Positions 50,026 to 58,614 of a stretch of 64,000 nt of DNA are shown one piece after another. Every line of letters begins with the position of its first letter. Within the stretch, counting starts at the first letter, position 1. The translations under genes and the position numbers were made by a program. The notes beneath the pieces were generated by a model. That model was not told the origin of the DNA and did not search any database. It saw only the letters and a program-made list of their open reading frames with translations. The stretch comes from ZC4RG35 sp040878345. GTDB taxonomy: Bacteria > Actinomycetota > Acidimicrobiia > Spongiisociales > ZC4RG35. The DNA lies in contig JBBDML010000014.1 in NCBI GenBank assembly GCA_040878345.1, forward strand, positions 55,863 to 119,862, read 5' to 3'.

Positions 50026-50304
50026 TCAGACGAGGTGGTAGGGGTACGGGTCGAGCACCGAGATCTCCGTGATCCGATCCACGGGGAGACCGTTGCTGTG
50101 CGCGGTCCGCCGTATCGCTTCGGGACTGGGAGCGTCGTATACACAGAATGTCTTCTTCCGGTCCACCGAGACATACGACAAGACCCAGGTCACGTTTCGG
50201 TCCGAGTTGCAGGCGACTATCGACTGGAGGATTTTCCTGCCCGCGGGCCCGGCAGGGACATCGATCCCGTCGGTGAACGTTCGCTCAACGAGATACCGGG
50301 GCAT
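50026..50304 (-). CDS. second DUF4242 protein
   Basis: This protein of about 92 residues starts MPRYLVERTFTDGIDVPAGP at 50304 and has VTWVLSYVSVDRKKTFCVYD APSPEAIRRTAHSNGLPVDR ITEISVLDPY. The fold pattern equals the neighbour's, with a longer form common in actinobacteria; metal ligands differ (AHSNG for AHG). It is followed on the same strand by the other DUF4242 gene and a secreted protein, while the LuxR-type gene just upstream may be its regulator. Confidence 0.82.
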   Translation of the reverse strand: MPRYLVERTFTDGIDVPAGPAGRKILQSIVACNSDRNVTWVLSYVSVDRKKTFCVYDAPSPEAIRRTAHSNGLPVDRITEISVLDPYPYHLV

Positions 50305-50354
50305 CGGTCTCTCAAGGTATGCGCCACAGTCGAGGAGCGCATCGGGGGTACTCC

Positions 50355-52781
50355 CTAGATTGGGGCGTCGAGGCGGTTGTCCGTCCAGCCTCGGCTGGTG
50401 GCGATGGCCGCGGCCTGGAGACGGCTCGAGGCATTCAGCTTGGCAAGCACGGCTGCCACGTGGTGACCTGCGGTCTTNNNNNNNNNNNNNNNNNNNNNNN
50501 NNNNNNNNNNNNNNNNNNNNNNNNNNNNNNNNNNNNNNNNNNNNNNNNNNNNNNNNNNNNNNNNNNNNNNNNNNNNNCCGCCTTGTCGCCACATCCGGGC
50601 CGAGTCCCCCATCCGACCTTGCAGCTCGAGCCCGGCTGGGCCAGGGATGCGCCCGTCGGGGGGCTCGAGGTCGAGGCGCCGGGCCCAGAAGGCAAGCACC
50701 CCCCGTCCCCACGGATTATTGCCAAGCGAGGCCGACTGGCGCAAGGTCTCATACATGGGGACTTCGCGGCCGCCTTCGATGTGCCCGATCCAGACTCCCT
50801 CCATGAGTAGGGCGCACCCGATCACCCGGGATTCGTGATCGTCGGTGTCACCGATCAAATCCAGGACCTCTTCGATCATCTCGGTCGACCCGGGATCGCC
50901 CCGCCGAGCTCTCAAAGTGGCTGCAATAACCAGCGTCTCGATCTCGGTCTGCAGGCAGGTCTTCTGGCCGAGGACCTGCTCAAGATCGTGATCCGCCTCA
51001 TCCCAGCGCCCGGTGGCGACATCGATCCCGGCCACGGTGGCCATTGAGGCGATGTACCAGGCGTCCAGCTCCCGAGCAGAGGTGTACTCGATGGCCCGAT
51101 CGAACAGAGTGCGCGCTTCGGCAAGACGCCCACCTCGCATGGCCACCGCACCCAGGTGATACAAGGCACGGGCCGCCGGTTCCTGCACTTCCTCCTCGAC
51201 ACCCACACGGGCCGCCTCTTCGATCTGCGCCAAACCCCCACGATCTCCGAGATTGAGCCGGGAAGCCCCCATGGTGGTCGCCGCCTGAACCCCCACGAAC
51301 AACGAGCCCGTCACCCGGGCACTCTGAACCGCCAACTCACCGAACTCGACCGATTCGGCGTAGTCGCCGGTGGCGAGGGCCACCCAACTCAGGACGTAAT
51401 AGGCGAGTGCGAGCTCCTCGGTGGGCGCCTCGTGGCACAACACATCCAATGCAACAAGGGCCTCACGGCGTGAAGCATGCAGGTCGTTCTGACGGGACTC
51501 GAAGTAGGACAGCCAGGCGTGGGCCCTAGCCCTCTCGACCGCATCTGCGGTCAGGCCCAAACGTTGACCGGCGAGATCGGTGGCGGTCTCGAAGGCATTC
51601 ACCAAACAGTGCTCCTTGGCGGCTTCGAGCAGAACCCTGGAGAGGTGCGCCGGATCCAGTTGCGCCCTGAACTCCAGGGCGTTTGCGTAATGGAATGCAG
51701 ACTGGCGGTGAGCTCCAGCCCTCGAGGCATCACTCGCTGCCTTGATCGAGTAGGACAACGCCTTCTCAGGGTCCCCGGCGCCGATGCTGTGATACGCGAG
51801 CCGCGCGGTCTCGGGAGAGTCGCCCACCTTGCCTTCTAGGTGGCCAAGAAGCTTGGCGTGCAGATCCCTCTTCAGCGCCGGTGCCATCGCCCGGAGGAGG
51901 CTCTCGCGAATCAGGTCGTGTCGACACGACACCTGGCCCCGTTGAGACACCACCAGCCACTTGCGCTGAACAGCCAAATCGAGATGGGACCGGGCATCAT
52001 CGCCATGCGATGTGACGAGATCCATCGCCACACCTTCAGGGCTCAACGCCACCAGGCCCAGGATCTCCATGACACCCGCCGGCAGCCGGTCCATGCTGGC
52101 GAGCACCGCATTCCTCACGTTCGGCGGAAGGCTCAGGTCAGGGTGCCGGATCATCTCCTCGACGAAGAACGGGTTGCCAAGAGTGGCTGCGTGGACCTTG
52201 AGGTGGTCGAGACCCATACCCTGGACCATCTGCTCCACACCGGAAGGCGTGAGAGCGGTCAGCTCGATCCGGGTCGCCGCCGGGCCCAGATCCGCGACCA
52301 CCAACCGAAGAGGCGGGACTCCGTCTAACTCTTCGGGCCGAAACGTGACGATAAGGGTGCTGTTGGTGGGTCCGATCCGGCGCCCCAGGTATCGAATGAG
52401 ACCCAGGGTCGCCTCGTCGGCCCAATGGACGTCCTCCAGAATGAGGACGACCCGGTCGTTCTTGATCAGGTCGAGCATCCCGGCGTATACCGCCGGTCGC
52501 CCCCCACCCGAGCGAATGTCGCTCCGAAGCTCCTCGGGAAACTCTTCGAGGAGCTCGAACAGAGGGGCGAAGGCCGCAGGGATACCGACTGGCTCGGAGG
52601 CGGCGGCGAGGACTCTGTACCTGTGGTCGAGACCGTCGGTGAAAACCTTCAGCAGCGAAGTCTTGCCGAAGCCCGCCTCCCCAGACAAAAGAACCACGCC
52701 CCCCGACTCGGTCGATCCCGCCACGACCTGTTCGAGGCTGTTCAGATAGGCGTCTCGTTCGACGAGCATTCCTCTACCCAT
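50355..52781 (-). CDS. LuxR-family ATPase regulator (LAL type), interrupted by the assembly gap
   Basis: This protein spans about 808 codons including an unknown stretch. The N-terminus is a LAL/STAND ATPase: VVLLSGEAGFGKTSLLKVFT (Walker A), VVLILEDVHWADEATLGLI (Walker B). The middle (about 330-700) is TPR-like helical repeats (AEARTLFDRAIEYTSARELD). After the N run the C-terminus KTAGHHVAAVLAKLNASSRL QAAAIA is the LuxR HTH recognition half; its first half is lost in the gap. The gap is drawn as exactly 100 N and the frame is preserved only by chance or convention. Start 52781 (MGRGMLVERDAYL) or 52769 (MLVERD). Likely activates neighbouring genes. Confidence 0.82.
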   Translation of the reverse strand: MGRGMLVERDAYLNSLEQVVAGSTESGGVVLLSGEAGFGKTSLLKVFTDGLDHRYRVLAAASEPVGIPAAFAPLFELLEEFPEELRSDIRSGGGRPAVYAGMLDLIKNDRVVLILEDVHWADEATLGLIRYLGRRIGPTNSTLIVTFRPEELDGVPPLRLVVADLGPAATRIELTALTPSGVEQMVQGMGLDHLKVHAATLGNPFFVEEMIRHPDLSLPPNVRNAVLASMDRLPAGVMEILGLVALSPEGVAMDLVTSHGDDARSHLDLAVQRKWLVVSQRGQVSCRHDLIRESLLRAMAPALKRDLHAKLLGHLEGKVGDSPETARLAYHSIGAGDPEKALSYSIKAASDASRAGAHRQSAFHYANALEFRAQLDPAHLSRVLLEAAKEHCLVNAFETATDLAGQRLGLTADAVERARAHAWLSYFESRQNDLHASRREALVALDVLCHEAPTEELALAYYVLSWVALATGDYAESVEFGELAVQSARVTGSLFVGVQAATTMGASRLNLGDRGGLAQIEEAARVGVEEEVQEPAARALYHLGAVAMRGGRLAEARTLFDRAIEYTSARELDAWYIASMATVAGIDVATGRWDEADHDLEQVLGQKTCLQTEIETLVIAATLRARRGDPGSTEMIEEVLDLIGDTDDHESRVIGCALLMEGVWIGHIEGGREVPMYETLRQSASLGNNPWGRGVLAFWARRLDLEPPDGRIPGPAGLELQGRMGDSARMWRQGXXXXXXXXXXXXXXXXXXXXXXXXXXXXXXXXXXKTAGHHVAAVLAKLNASSRLQAAAIATSRGWTDNRLDAPI
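50478..50577. other. assembly gap of 100 N
   Basis: A run of exactly 100 undefined bases, the usual placeholder for a scaffold join of unknown size. It falls inside the C-terminal part of the LuxR-type gene. Confidence 0.99.
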
Positions 52782-52844
52782 CACGATGCCGACGTTACAC
52801 CGACCGTTCCAGGTCATTGGCCTCGGGCCCCAGAGGCGAGTGGC

Positions 52845-53183
52845 TCAGCGCTCGTTGGCCCGGTAGACCCGAACCTCGACCCGCTCCAGGGTGACCAGGC
52901 CGTCGCCAATCATCTGTTCGAGAGCCGGGAGGACGGCTTCCACCTTCTCGGGAGTGTCGACGCATTCGATCACGATCGGGAGGTCCTCCGAGAGTCGAAG
53001 GATGTGTGCTGTGTGAAGCCGACTGGACTTCCCGAACCCTTCGATGCCCCTGAGGACGGCGGCACCCGCCAGACCCTGGCGGCGAAGCGTTTCCACAATC
53101 GCCTGATAGAGCGGACGGCCTTCGTGGACATCCGATTCGCCGATGAAGATCCGGAGCAGTCGGGCATCGGTCAGTGGGTCCAT
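52845..53183 (-). CDS. DUF190 protein of the fluoride module
   Basis: This 112-residue protein has ARLLRIFIGESDVHEGRPLY QAIVETLRRQGLAGAAVLRG IEGFGKSSRLHTAHILRLSE DLPIVIECVDTPEKVE, the full DUF190 pattern with a ferredoxin-like, PII-like fold. It is frequently adjacent to crcB. It lies 14 bp after the last crcB, within the fluoride operon, and may sense a ligand or modulate the channel. Confidence 0.9.
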   Translation of the reverse strand: MDPLTDARLLRIFIGESDVHEGRPLYQAIVETLRRQGLAGAAVLRGIEGFGKSSRLHTAHILRLSEDLPIVIECVDTPEKVEAVLPALEQMIGDGLVTLERVEVRVYRANER

Positions 53184-53197
53184 CAGAGCTTCCTCAC

Positions 53198-53548
53198 TTA
53201 ATTGGTCAGGCTATAGCCGGCAGCGGCAAGCGCGACACCGGCCAGCAGATTGAGGGCGAGATTCGTCAACGCACCCCGGTTGATCGGTGGCATCCCGAGT
53301 CGGATCGTTTCGATCATCCAGGTGGAGTATGTGGTGAACCCACTCAGGAACCCCCCGGCGGCCAGCGTCGCCATCGATTGGAGATCGTCGGTGCCGGCCA
53401 CTAGGCCGAGGAGGATCGCACCGAAGAGGTTGACACAGAGCGTTCCCACCGGGAGGTCGGATCGCGAGCTTCTCTGGACCACCCCGGAGACGACATATCG
53501 GCATAGGCCGCCCAATGCGCCGGTGACGACCACCAGCAGAAACCTCAT
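53198..53548 (-). CDS. crcB: fluoride channel subunit (Fluc/CrcB)
   Basis: This 116-residue four-helix protein has GALGGLCRYVVSGVV, GTLCVNLFGAILLGLVAG (conserved Asn), GFLSGFTTYSTWMIET with the FTTYST phenylalanine/threonine motif, and LALNLLAGVALAAAGYSL. The start overlaps the previous crcB by 4 bp. Two unequal subunits together probably form the dual-topology channel as a heterodimer. Confidence 0.92.
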   Translation of the reverse strand: MRFLLVVVTGALGGLCRYVVSGVVQRSSRSDLPVGTLCVNLFGAILLGLVAGTDDLQSMATLAAGGFLSGFTTYSTWMIETIRLGMPPINRGALTNLALNLLAGVALAAAGYSLTN

Positions 53549-53973
53549 CTGATCAGGGACCCTGCTCGCTGGCCCACCACTGCGAGGAGAAGCCCGCCGA
53601 CGATCGAGGTCGTCACGTAGCCGACGGCCATGAGCAGCCGGTCCGAAACGAGGAGATGGACGATGTCAAGGCTGAAAGCGGAGAAGGTGGTGAACGATCC
53701 GAGGACTCCTATCGCCCAGAACTGAAGAGACCACCTGGATGTGATCGCCCGCTCTCTGCGTGCGAGATAGAGACCGATCAAGAGTGACCCGATAAGGTTC
53801 ACCACCAGGGTTGCGGCGGGGAAGGCGCCCGTTGAGGCTGGCAGGTAGTAGCCGATCCCGGTCCGGGCGGCAGACCCCACCACTCCCCCACCCAACACGG
53901 CCAACCAAGGTCCCGCATTGTTCCGGCTTTGACGAAACCTTCGGAGATGATGGGGTGAGGATGGTGTGGACAT
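53545..53973 (-). CDS. crcB: fluoride channel subunit (Fluc/CrcB), first of pair
   Basis: This 142-residue protein has an N-terminal cytosolic stretch, then LGGGVVGSAARTGIGYYLP, LVVNLIGSLLIGLYLARRE, GVLGSFTTFSAFSLDIVHLL (FTTFS motif) and GYVTTSIVGGLLLAVVGQ. It exports F- to lower cytosolic fluoride. A fluoride riboswitch lies 12-67 bp upstream, so expression should rise with fluoride. Confidence 0.92.
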   Translation of the reverse strand: MSTPSSPHHLRRFRQSRNNAGPWLAVLGGGVVGSAARTGIGYYLPASTGAFPAATLVVNLIGSLLIGLYLARRERAITSRWSLQFWAIGVLGSFTTFSAFSLDIVHLLVSDRLLMAVGYVTTSIVGGLLLAVVGQRAGSLIR

Positions 53974-53984
53974 GGCTCGAGGTT

Positions 53985-54040
53985 GTTCTCAGGAGCCATC
54001 AGCCGGTGAGGGCGGTTAGCGGCGGAGCCCCATCGCCGTC
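53985..54040 (-). ncRNA. fluoride riboswitch (crcB motif)
   Basis: On the minus strand: GGCGATGGGGCTCCGCC, then CTAACCGCC, then GGCTGATGGCTCCTGA. These are the conserved loops of the crcB motif (GGnGAUGG, CCnnnAACCGCC, CUGAUGGCUCCUA). It lies directly before the two crcB genes. Confidence 0.9.
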
Positions 54041-54139
54041 GAGCCCGAGCATAACCGGCGTAACTCGCCGTTCGTCACCGCGGCTGGGGCTACACCCCAT
54101 CCAGCCGCGGTTCCGCAACGGGCGGTGTGAGATCCTTCG

Positions 54140-54733
54140 CTATTCCCCCGCCGAAAGGCGTTGGATCGTGTCTGCGATTCGCTTGGCGCGGGTCGCCGGC
54201 CGTTTGGCGGTGTGAATCCACCACAGGTACTCCCTCTTGGCCGAATCTCTCAGTGATTCGTATTGCGTCTTCGCCCCTGGCGCGTCATCGAAAGCGGCTT
54301 GAAGATCGGAAGGGATCATGAGGGCATCGACCTCATCGGTCTGGGACCACGAGCCGTCGGCCTTGGCTTCTTCCATCACCGCCGTTCCGGCCTCGGTCAT
54401 GAGCCCATCACGCACCAGATGCTCGATCCGCTCCTTATTGAGGGCTGACCACAGCCCGCCACGCCGCCGAGGGGAGAACCATTGGATGGTGCGGTCTTCA
54501 TCAACTCGTCGGGCCACACTGTCGATCCACCCGAAGCACAACGCCTCCTCGACAAGGTCGTCGTAGTCGGGACCCTCGAGGCCACTCGACTTCTTGCGGT
54601 AGACGACCCAGAGACCATCTTGGCGCTCGATGTTCGAGGCGAGCCAGCTTCTCCAGTCGGCGCGGCTTGCCGGCGTCAGGACATCCTTGCCGTTGGGCGA
54701 AGGCGGGTCCAGAAGATCGGCGGTACGTATCAT
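54140..54733 (-). CDS. YdeI/OmpD-associated family protein
   Basis: This protein of about 197 residues (ATG 54733; 54739/54745 also possible) has LTPASRADWRSWLASNIERQ DGLWVVYRKK, DDLVEEALCFGWIDSVARRV DEDRTIQWFSPRRRGGLWSA LNKERIEHL and a C-terminal YESLRDSAKREYLWWIHTAK RPATRAKRIADTI. These are typical of the YdeI family with its C-terminal bacteriocin-protection-like helix. Function not established; soluble. Confidence 0.85.
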   Translation of the reverse strand: MIRTADLLDPPSPNGKDVLTPASRADWRSWLASNIERQDGLWVVYRKKSSGLEGPDYDDLVEEALCFGWIDSVARRVDEDRTIQWFSPRRRGGLWSALNKERIEHLVRDGLMTEAGTAVMEEAKADGSWSQTDEVDALMIPSDLQAAFDDAPGAKTQYESLRDSAKREYLWWIHTAKRPATRAKRIADTIQRLSAGE

Positions 54734-54845
54734 GCCCATCACCACTAAGTCCGACCGTGATCTCGATCGTTCGTGGTCCTGATCGGCTCCCAGCGCCCTG
54801 ACTCAGAAGGTGGGAGTGGGGCCAATGCATTCCCGACGCAGGCGA

Positions 54846-55199
54846 TCATTGGTCCCTCCATCGACACCACGCCTCCAAGACAGCCGTCAATTCTCCCGAC
54901 CGCTTCCGCACTTCGATGAGATCGGCGAATCGCATGACTCGGGCTGTGTCGCCGTCGCCTTCGAGTCCAGCGTGGTCACCGGGGATCTTGGCGCCGGTGT
55001 GGAAGAGGAGACTCACGAAGTTCTTTGCCTGATTGAAGCTGAAGATGTTGCCCTTGTACGAGAACGTCGGTGTGCTCCATTTGATCGACTCCGCGATTCG
55101 TGGGTCGGCGTCGAGGGTGAGGTACCGCACTGCCTGCATCGCGTCCTCGAGAGGGTGGCTCCGCTTCTCAAACCAGGCGTCGACTTCCGGAGTGTGCAT
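54846..55199 (-). CDS. DUF1801 protein (YdhG-like fold)
   Basis: This protein of about 117 residues starts MHTPEVDAWFEKRSHPLEDA at 55199. It has MQAVRYLTLDADPRIAESIK WSTPTFSYKGNIFSFNQAKN FVSLLFHTGAKIPG, the DUF1801 core. An in-frame ATG at 55286 would add a tail without family match; the upstream stretch TAACAAT could instead be a -10 of a leaderless transcript. Function unknown. Confidence 0.82.
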   Translation of the reverse strand: MHTPEVDAWFEKRSHPLEDAMQAVRYLTLDADPRIAESIKWSTPTFSYKGNIFSFNQAKNFVSLLFHTGAKIPGDHAGLEGDGDTARVMRFADLIEVRKRSGELTAVLEAWCRWRDQ

Positions 55200-55375
55200 C
55201 AGGGGATTGTTAGCACTCGGAGATGCATCTGCGATCCGGATCGTTCCCTCAACGGTCTGTTTGGTTGGATGGATGAGCGGCTCCAACCGGGCCTTGGCAG
55301 ATCGGGGGCGTTAGTCCCCTATTCGCCTCATAGCGGAGCTCGAAACCCTGACACCAACGGCCTGGGGGATGGGCA

Positions 55376-57472
55376 TCATTCCGACCGCAGGTCGAGGCCG
55401 CGGAGCAGCTGGGCATTGATGGCCACGATCACCGTGGAGGCGCTCATCAGCACCGCTGCCGCCGCCGGGGCGAGGACGATCCCGGCCCAGGCCAGCGCTC
55501 CGGCAGCAAGGGGGATGGCGACCACGTTGTAGCCCGTGGCCCACACCAGGTTCTGGATCATCTTGCGATATCCGGCTTGGGAGAGCCGGCGTATCCCCAC
55601 CACCCCCCGCGGGTCGTCGGAGGCGAGGACGATTCCGGCTGACTCGATGGCGACATCGGTGCCGGCGCCGATGGCGATCCCGACGTCGGCTTGGGCCAGG
55701 GCGGGGGCGTCGTTGACCCCGTCTCCGACCATCGCCACCCGTAGGCCCCGCTGTTGGAGCTCGGCGACATTGGAGTGTTTGTCCTCGGGCAGCACCTCGG
55801 AGAAGATCTGGTCGATGTTGAGCTCGGCCCCGACCGCGGTGGCGACTTGGTGGGCGTCGCCGGTGATCATCGCCACTTTCACACCGAGCCGGTGAAGTTG
55901 GTCGACGGCCTGGCGCGATTCGGGGCGGATCTCGTCTTCGAGCGAAAGGGCGCCGGTCACCTGACCGTCTTCGATGACATAGAGCACCGATGCACCCCTC
56001 TGTTTCCATCCGGTGACCGCATCGTCGACCGCCGAGGGGACATCCAGCTCTCGTTGTGCCACCAGCGCCGGGCCTCCGACCGCCACGTTCCTCCCGTTGA
56101 CCTCTGCTTCGACCCCGCGCCCGGTCATCGACTTGAAGCCGCTCGCGTTGGGGATGCTCCCGGCCTCCCCGGCCGCTCTGACGATGGCCCGAGCCAGGGG
56201 ATGTTCCGAGTCCGACTCCACCGCCGCCGCCAGACCGAGGAGGCGGTGCCTGTCCGAATCGACAGCGGTCACGGCGGTGACCCGATGGCTGCCTTTGGTG
56301 AGCGTGCCCGTCTTGTCAAAGAGGACCACATCAACGGTTCGCATTCGCTCCAATGCGAGCCGGTCTTTGACCAGGATGCCGTTGCGTGCCGCCAGGCCCG
56401 TGGAGATGGCGATCACCAAGGGGATGGCCAGGCCGAGGGCGTGGGGACAGGCGATCACCAGCACAGCAACAGTCCGGACCACCGCCTGTTCGGGCTGGCC
56501 GCCGATCAGCCAGGCCACCGCGGTGACCACCGCGGCGGCGATCGCCACATAGAACAGAAGGGCAGCTGCCCGGTCCGCCAGCACCTGGGACCTCGAGCGG
56601 GACTCCTGGGCTTGGGCGACGAGACGTTGGATACCTGCCAGGGCCGTGTCCTCGCCCACGGCTTCCACCGTCATCCTGATCGAGGAGTCTGTCACCACCG
56701 TCCCCGCCACCACCTTGTCCCCCGGAGCCTTGCCGACCGGCCTCGACTCGCCGGTCACCATCGACTCGTCGACCTCGACCTCGCCTTCGGTGACCACCCC
56801 GTCGGCGGGGACCCGGCCACCGGGGCGAACCAGCAAGAGATCCCCGACCTTCAACTCCGAGACCGGGACGATTTCGGTGCCAGCCCCTGCCACCTGTTCC
56901 GCCTCGTCGGGAAGGAGGGCGGCGAGAGCCGCCAGAGCACCCTGAGCCTGACCGATCGCCCGCATCTCCATCCAGTGGCCCAACAGCATGATCGTGATCA
57001 GAGCGGCCAACTCCCACCAGAACTCGAGGTCGAACCAGCCAAAGGTGGTGGCCAGTGACGCCGCGAACGCGACGGTGATCGCCATCCCTATCAAGAGCAT
57101 CATCCCGGGCTGACGATCCCTGATCTCTCCCACCGCCCCTTTCAGGAACGGCGACCCGCCGTAGAAGAAGATGACCGTGCCAAGGATCGGGGCGACCCAG
57201 TCCGAGCCGGGGAAGGAAGGAGCGGTGTATCCAAACCACTCTTGGATCAACTCCGAGAAGAACACCACGGGAAGCGTCAGGAGAAGCGACAGCCAGAACC
57301 GGTCCCGGAACATGGCCACGCTGTGGCCGGCATGCTTGTCATGGCGACCGTGATCGGCGCGGCTGCCAGCACCGCTGTCGTGGGCTGAGGCACCTGCCGG
57401 TCGCATCCCGACCTTGGATTCCCCACCGGGTTGGTCATGTTGGTGATGCTGGTCGTGGTCGTGGCTGGTCAT
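55376..57472 (-). CDS. copB: copper-transporting P1B-type ATPase (CopB-like)
   Basis: This 698-residue protein has a His-rich N-terminus (HDHDQHHQHDQPG, and HGRHDKHAGH), about eight membrane helices, the actuator TGES (VDESMVTGESRPVGK), the transmembrane ion motif CPH (VIACPHALGLAIP), phosphorylation motif DKTGTLTKG, SEHPLARAIV (the HP motif), MITGD and GDGVNDAPALAQADVG. CPH rather than CPC, with a His-rich tail instead of a CxxC metal-binding domain, marks the P1B-3/CopB class (copper, mostly Cu2+ or Ag). It follows csoR by 19 bp under a CsoR-type operator. Confidence 0.93.
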   Translation of the reverse strand: MTSHDHDQHHQHDQPGGESKVGMRPAGASAHDSGAGSRADHGRHDKHAGHSVAMFRDRFWLSLLLTLPVVFFSELIQEWFGYTAPSFPGSDWVAPILGTVIFFYGGSPFLKGAVGEIRDRQPGMMLLIGMAITVAFAASLATTFGWFDLEFWWELAALITIMLLGHWMEMRAIGQAQGALAALAALLPDEAEQVAGAGTEIVPVSELKVGDLLLVRPGGRVPADGVVTEGEVEVDESMVTGESRPVGKAPGDKVVAGTVVTDSSIRMTVEAVGEDTALAGIQRLVAQAQESRSRSQVLADRAAALLFYVAIAAAVVTAVAWLIGGQPEQAVVRTVAVLVIACPHALGLAIPLVIAISTGLAARNGILVKDRLALERMRTVDVVLFDKTGTLTKGSHRVTAVTAVDSDRHRLLGLAAAVESDSEHPLARAIVRAAGEAGSIPNASGFKSMTGRGVEAEVNGRNVAVGGPALVAQRELDVPSAVDDAVTGWKQRGASVLYVIEDGQVTGALSLEDEIRPESRQAVDQLHRLGVKVAMITGDAHQVATAVGAELNIDQIFSEVLPEDKHSNVAELQQRGLRVAMVGDGVNDAPALAQADVGIAIGAGTDVAIESAGIVLASDDPRGVVGIRRLSQAGYRKMIQNLVWATGYNVVAIPLAAGALAWAGIVLAPAAAAVLMSASTVIVAINAQLLRGLDLRSE

Positions 57473-57491
57473 CGGCGGTCTTTCAGAAGGA

Positions 57492-57776
57492 TCAGGAGCG
57501 GACCAGCCGCTCGATGGCTCTGGTCGCTTCGGTCACCATACGGTCGGCGGTGATGCCGTCACCGGCTTCGGTGGCCTCCCGTACACAGTGGCGGACGTGC
57601 TCGTCCAACAATCCAACCGACACACTCTTCAACGCGGCTGAAACCGCGTTGATCTGGGTGAGGACATCGATGCAGTATTTGTCCTCCGTGATCATCCGTT
57701 GCAGACCTCGCACCTGGCCCTCGATCCGGGCCAGCCGTTTCAGATAGTCGTCCTTGTTGATCTCATATCCTCGCAC
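57492..57776 (-). CDS. csoR: CsoR-family copper-sensing repressor
   Basis: This 94-residue all-helical protein has LKRLARIEGQVRGLQRMITE DKYCIDVLTQINAVSAALKS, VGLLDEHVRHCV and a C-terminal helix. The Cu(I) ligand set Cys (YCID), His (DEHVRHC) and Cys (RHC) is complete. Cu(I) binding releases DNA. It is first in a csoR-copB operon and is preceded by a matching operator, so it represses its own operon. Confidence 0.92.
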   Translation of the reverse strand: MRGYEINKDDYLKRLARIEGQVRGLQRMITEDKYCIDVLTQINAVSAALKSVSVGLLDEHVRHCVREATEAGDGITADRMVTEATRAIERLVRS

Positions 57777-57785
57777 TGACTCTCC

Positions 57786-57804
57786 TATACCCTAGGGGGG
57801 TACA
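57786..57804. promoter_or_regulatory. CsoR-type operator
   Basis: TATACCCTAGGGGGGTACA, an imperfect palindrome with the G-tract and TAC/GTA ends typical of CsoR operators. It lies 10 bp upstream of the csoR start and could also affect the divergent cytochrome gene. Confidence 0.7.
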
Positions 57805-57869
57805 GTTACACGTTGGCGCCGGTCTTGTCAAGGACACCAGGGGAGCTTCGGCGAACGACAGGAGTTGAC

Positions 57870-57965
57870 ATGGATCTTCCTGGATTCATGGACCGTGCTG
57901 ATCGGATGTCACCAGCCCGGCCACTACGACGCCGAAGAAAGGGCATCATCATGGTCGACACATGA
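57870..57965 (+). CDS. 31-residue leader ORF coupled to the cytochrome gene
   Basis: ATG 57870 follows ACAGGAG by 5 bp; the frame reads MDLPGFMDRADRMSPARPLR RRRKGIIMVDT and stops inside the cytochrome start codon (ATGA overlap). The cytochrome itself has no visible ribosome site, so translation may be coupled. It could be a leader peptide or a remnant. Arginine-rich; no homology recognised. Confidence 0.35.
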   Translation: MDLPGFMDRADRMSPARPLRRRRKGIIMVDT

Positions 57966-58396
57966 AACCCATGAGCGGGATGACGGTGGCGGCCATCGCG
58001 GCCGGAATCCTCCTCTCCGCCTGCGGTCGATCCAGTGACCCGGGCGAACCTCCCGGACCGGATCGAGTCGCGGTGGGGGCCGAGCTCTACCAGCAGAACT
58101 GCGCCTCCTGTCACCGGCCCGACCTGTCAGGGGACCCCGACTGGAAGACTCCCAACGTCGACGGCTCCTATCCGCCGCCGCCCCACGACTCATCCGGGCA
58201 TACCTGGCACCATCCCGATCGGGTGCTGATCGAGATCATTCGCGACGGATCCGACTTCCCCCAGTCCCGCATGCCCGCCTTTGGGGACCGGCTCACCGAG
58301 GACGAGATCGAAGCGATCCTCGAGTTCTTCAAGGACAACTGGGGGCCCGACGAGAGGGCCTATCAGCAGCAGGTCACCGAACAGGACCCGCCGTAG
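57962..58396 (+). CDS. lipoprotein c-type cytochrome
   Basis: This 144-residue protein has a lipoprotein signal (MTVAAIAAGILLSACG, Cys at about 21), the haem motif NCASCHRPDLSG (about 47-58) and an axial Met in PQSRMPAFGDRLTEDEIEAI L. It is a class I cytochrome c anchored on the outer face of the membrane. An unusual insert, GSYPPPPHDSSGHTWHHPDR, sits between haem motif and Met. Located next to the csoR-copB module it may take part in copper-related redox, but the link is positional. Confidence 0.87.
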   Translation: MKPMSGMTVAAIAAGILLSACGRSSDPGEPPGPDRVAVGAELYQQNCASCHRPDLSGDPDWKTPNVDGSYPPPPHDSSGHTWHHPDRVLIEIIRDGSDFPQSRMPAFGDRLTEDEIEAILEFFKDNWGPDERAYQQQVTEQDPP

Positions 58397-58614
58397 TGGT
58401 CTGTCGCTCATGGGATGCGGCGGTGTCGCCGAGCCATTCTGGGTCGCTGGCAAGGACGTAGGACGAAGATGCACCCGTATGTGCGTTGAGGACGAGGACG
58501 CAGCTCAGTGGACCCGACCTAGGTGCCTGGTCATGCCGAGGACTGGTCGTTGCCCATCGATGTCTGGGTTCGGAGGAGAGTCTTGAACACGTCACTGGCA
58601 TACCCTCAACATTC

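Noticed and set aside
55754..57058. 434-codon open frame on the plus strand
   Set aside because: Antisense to CopB, which has all P-type ATPase motifs.
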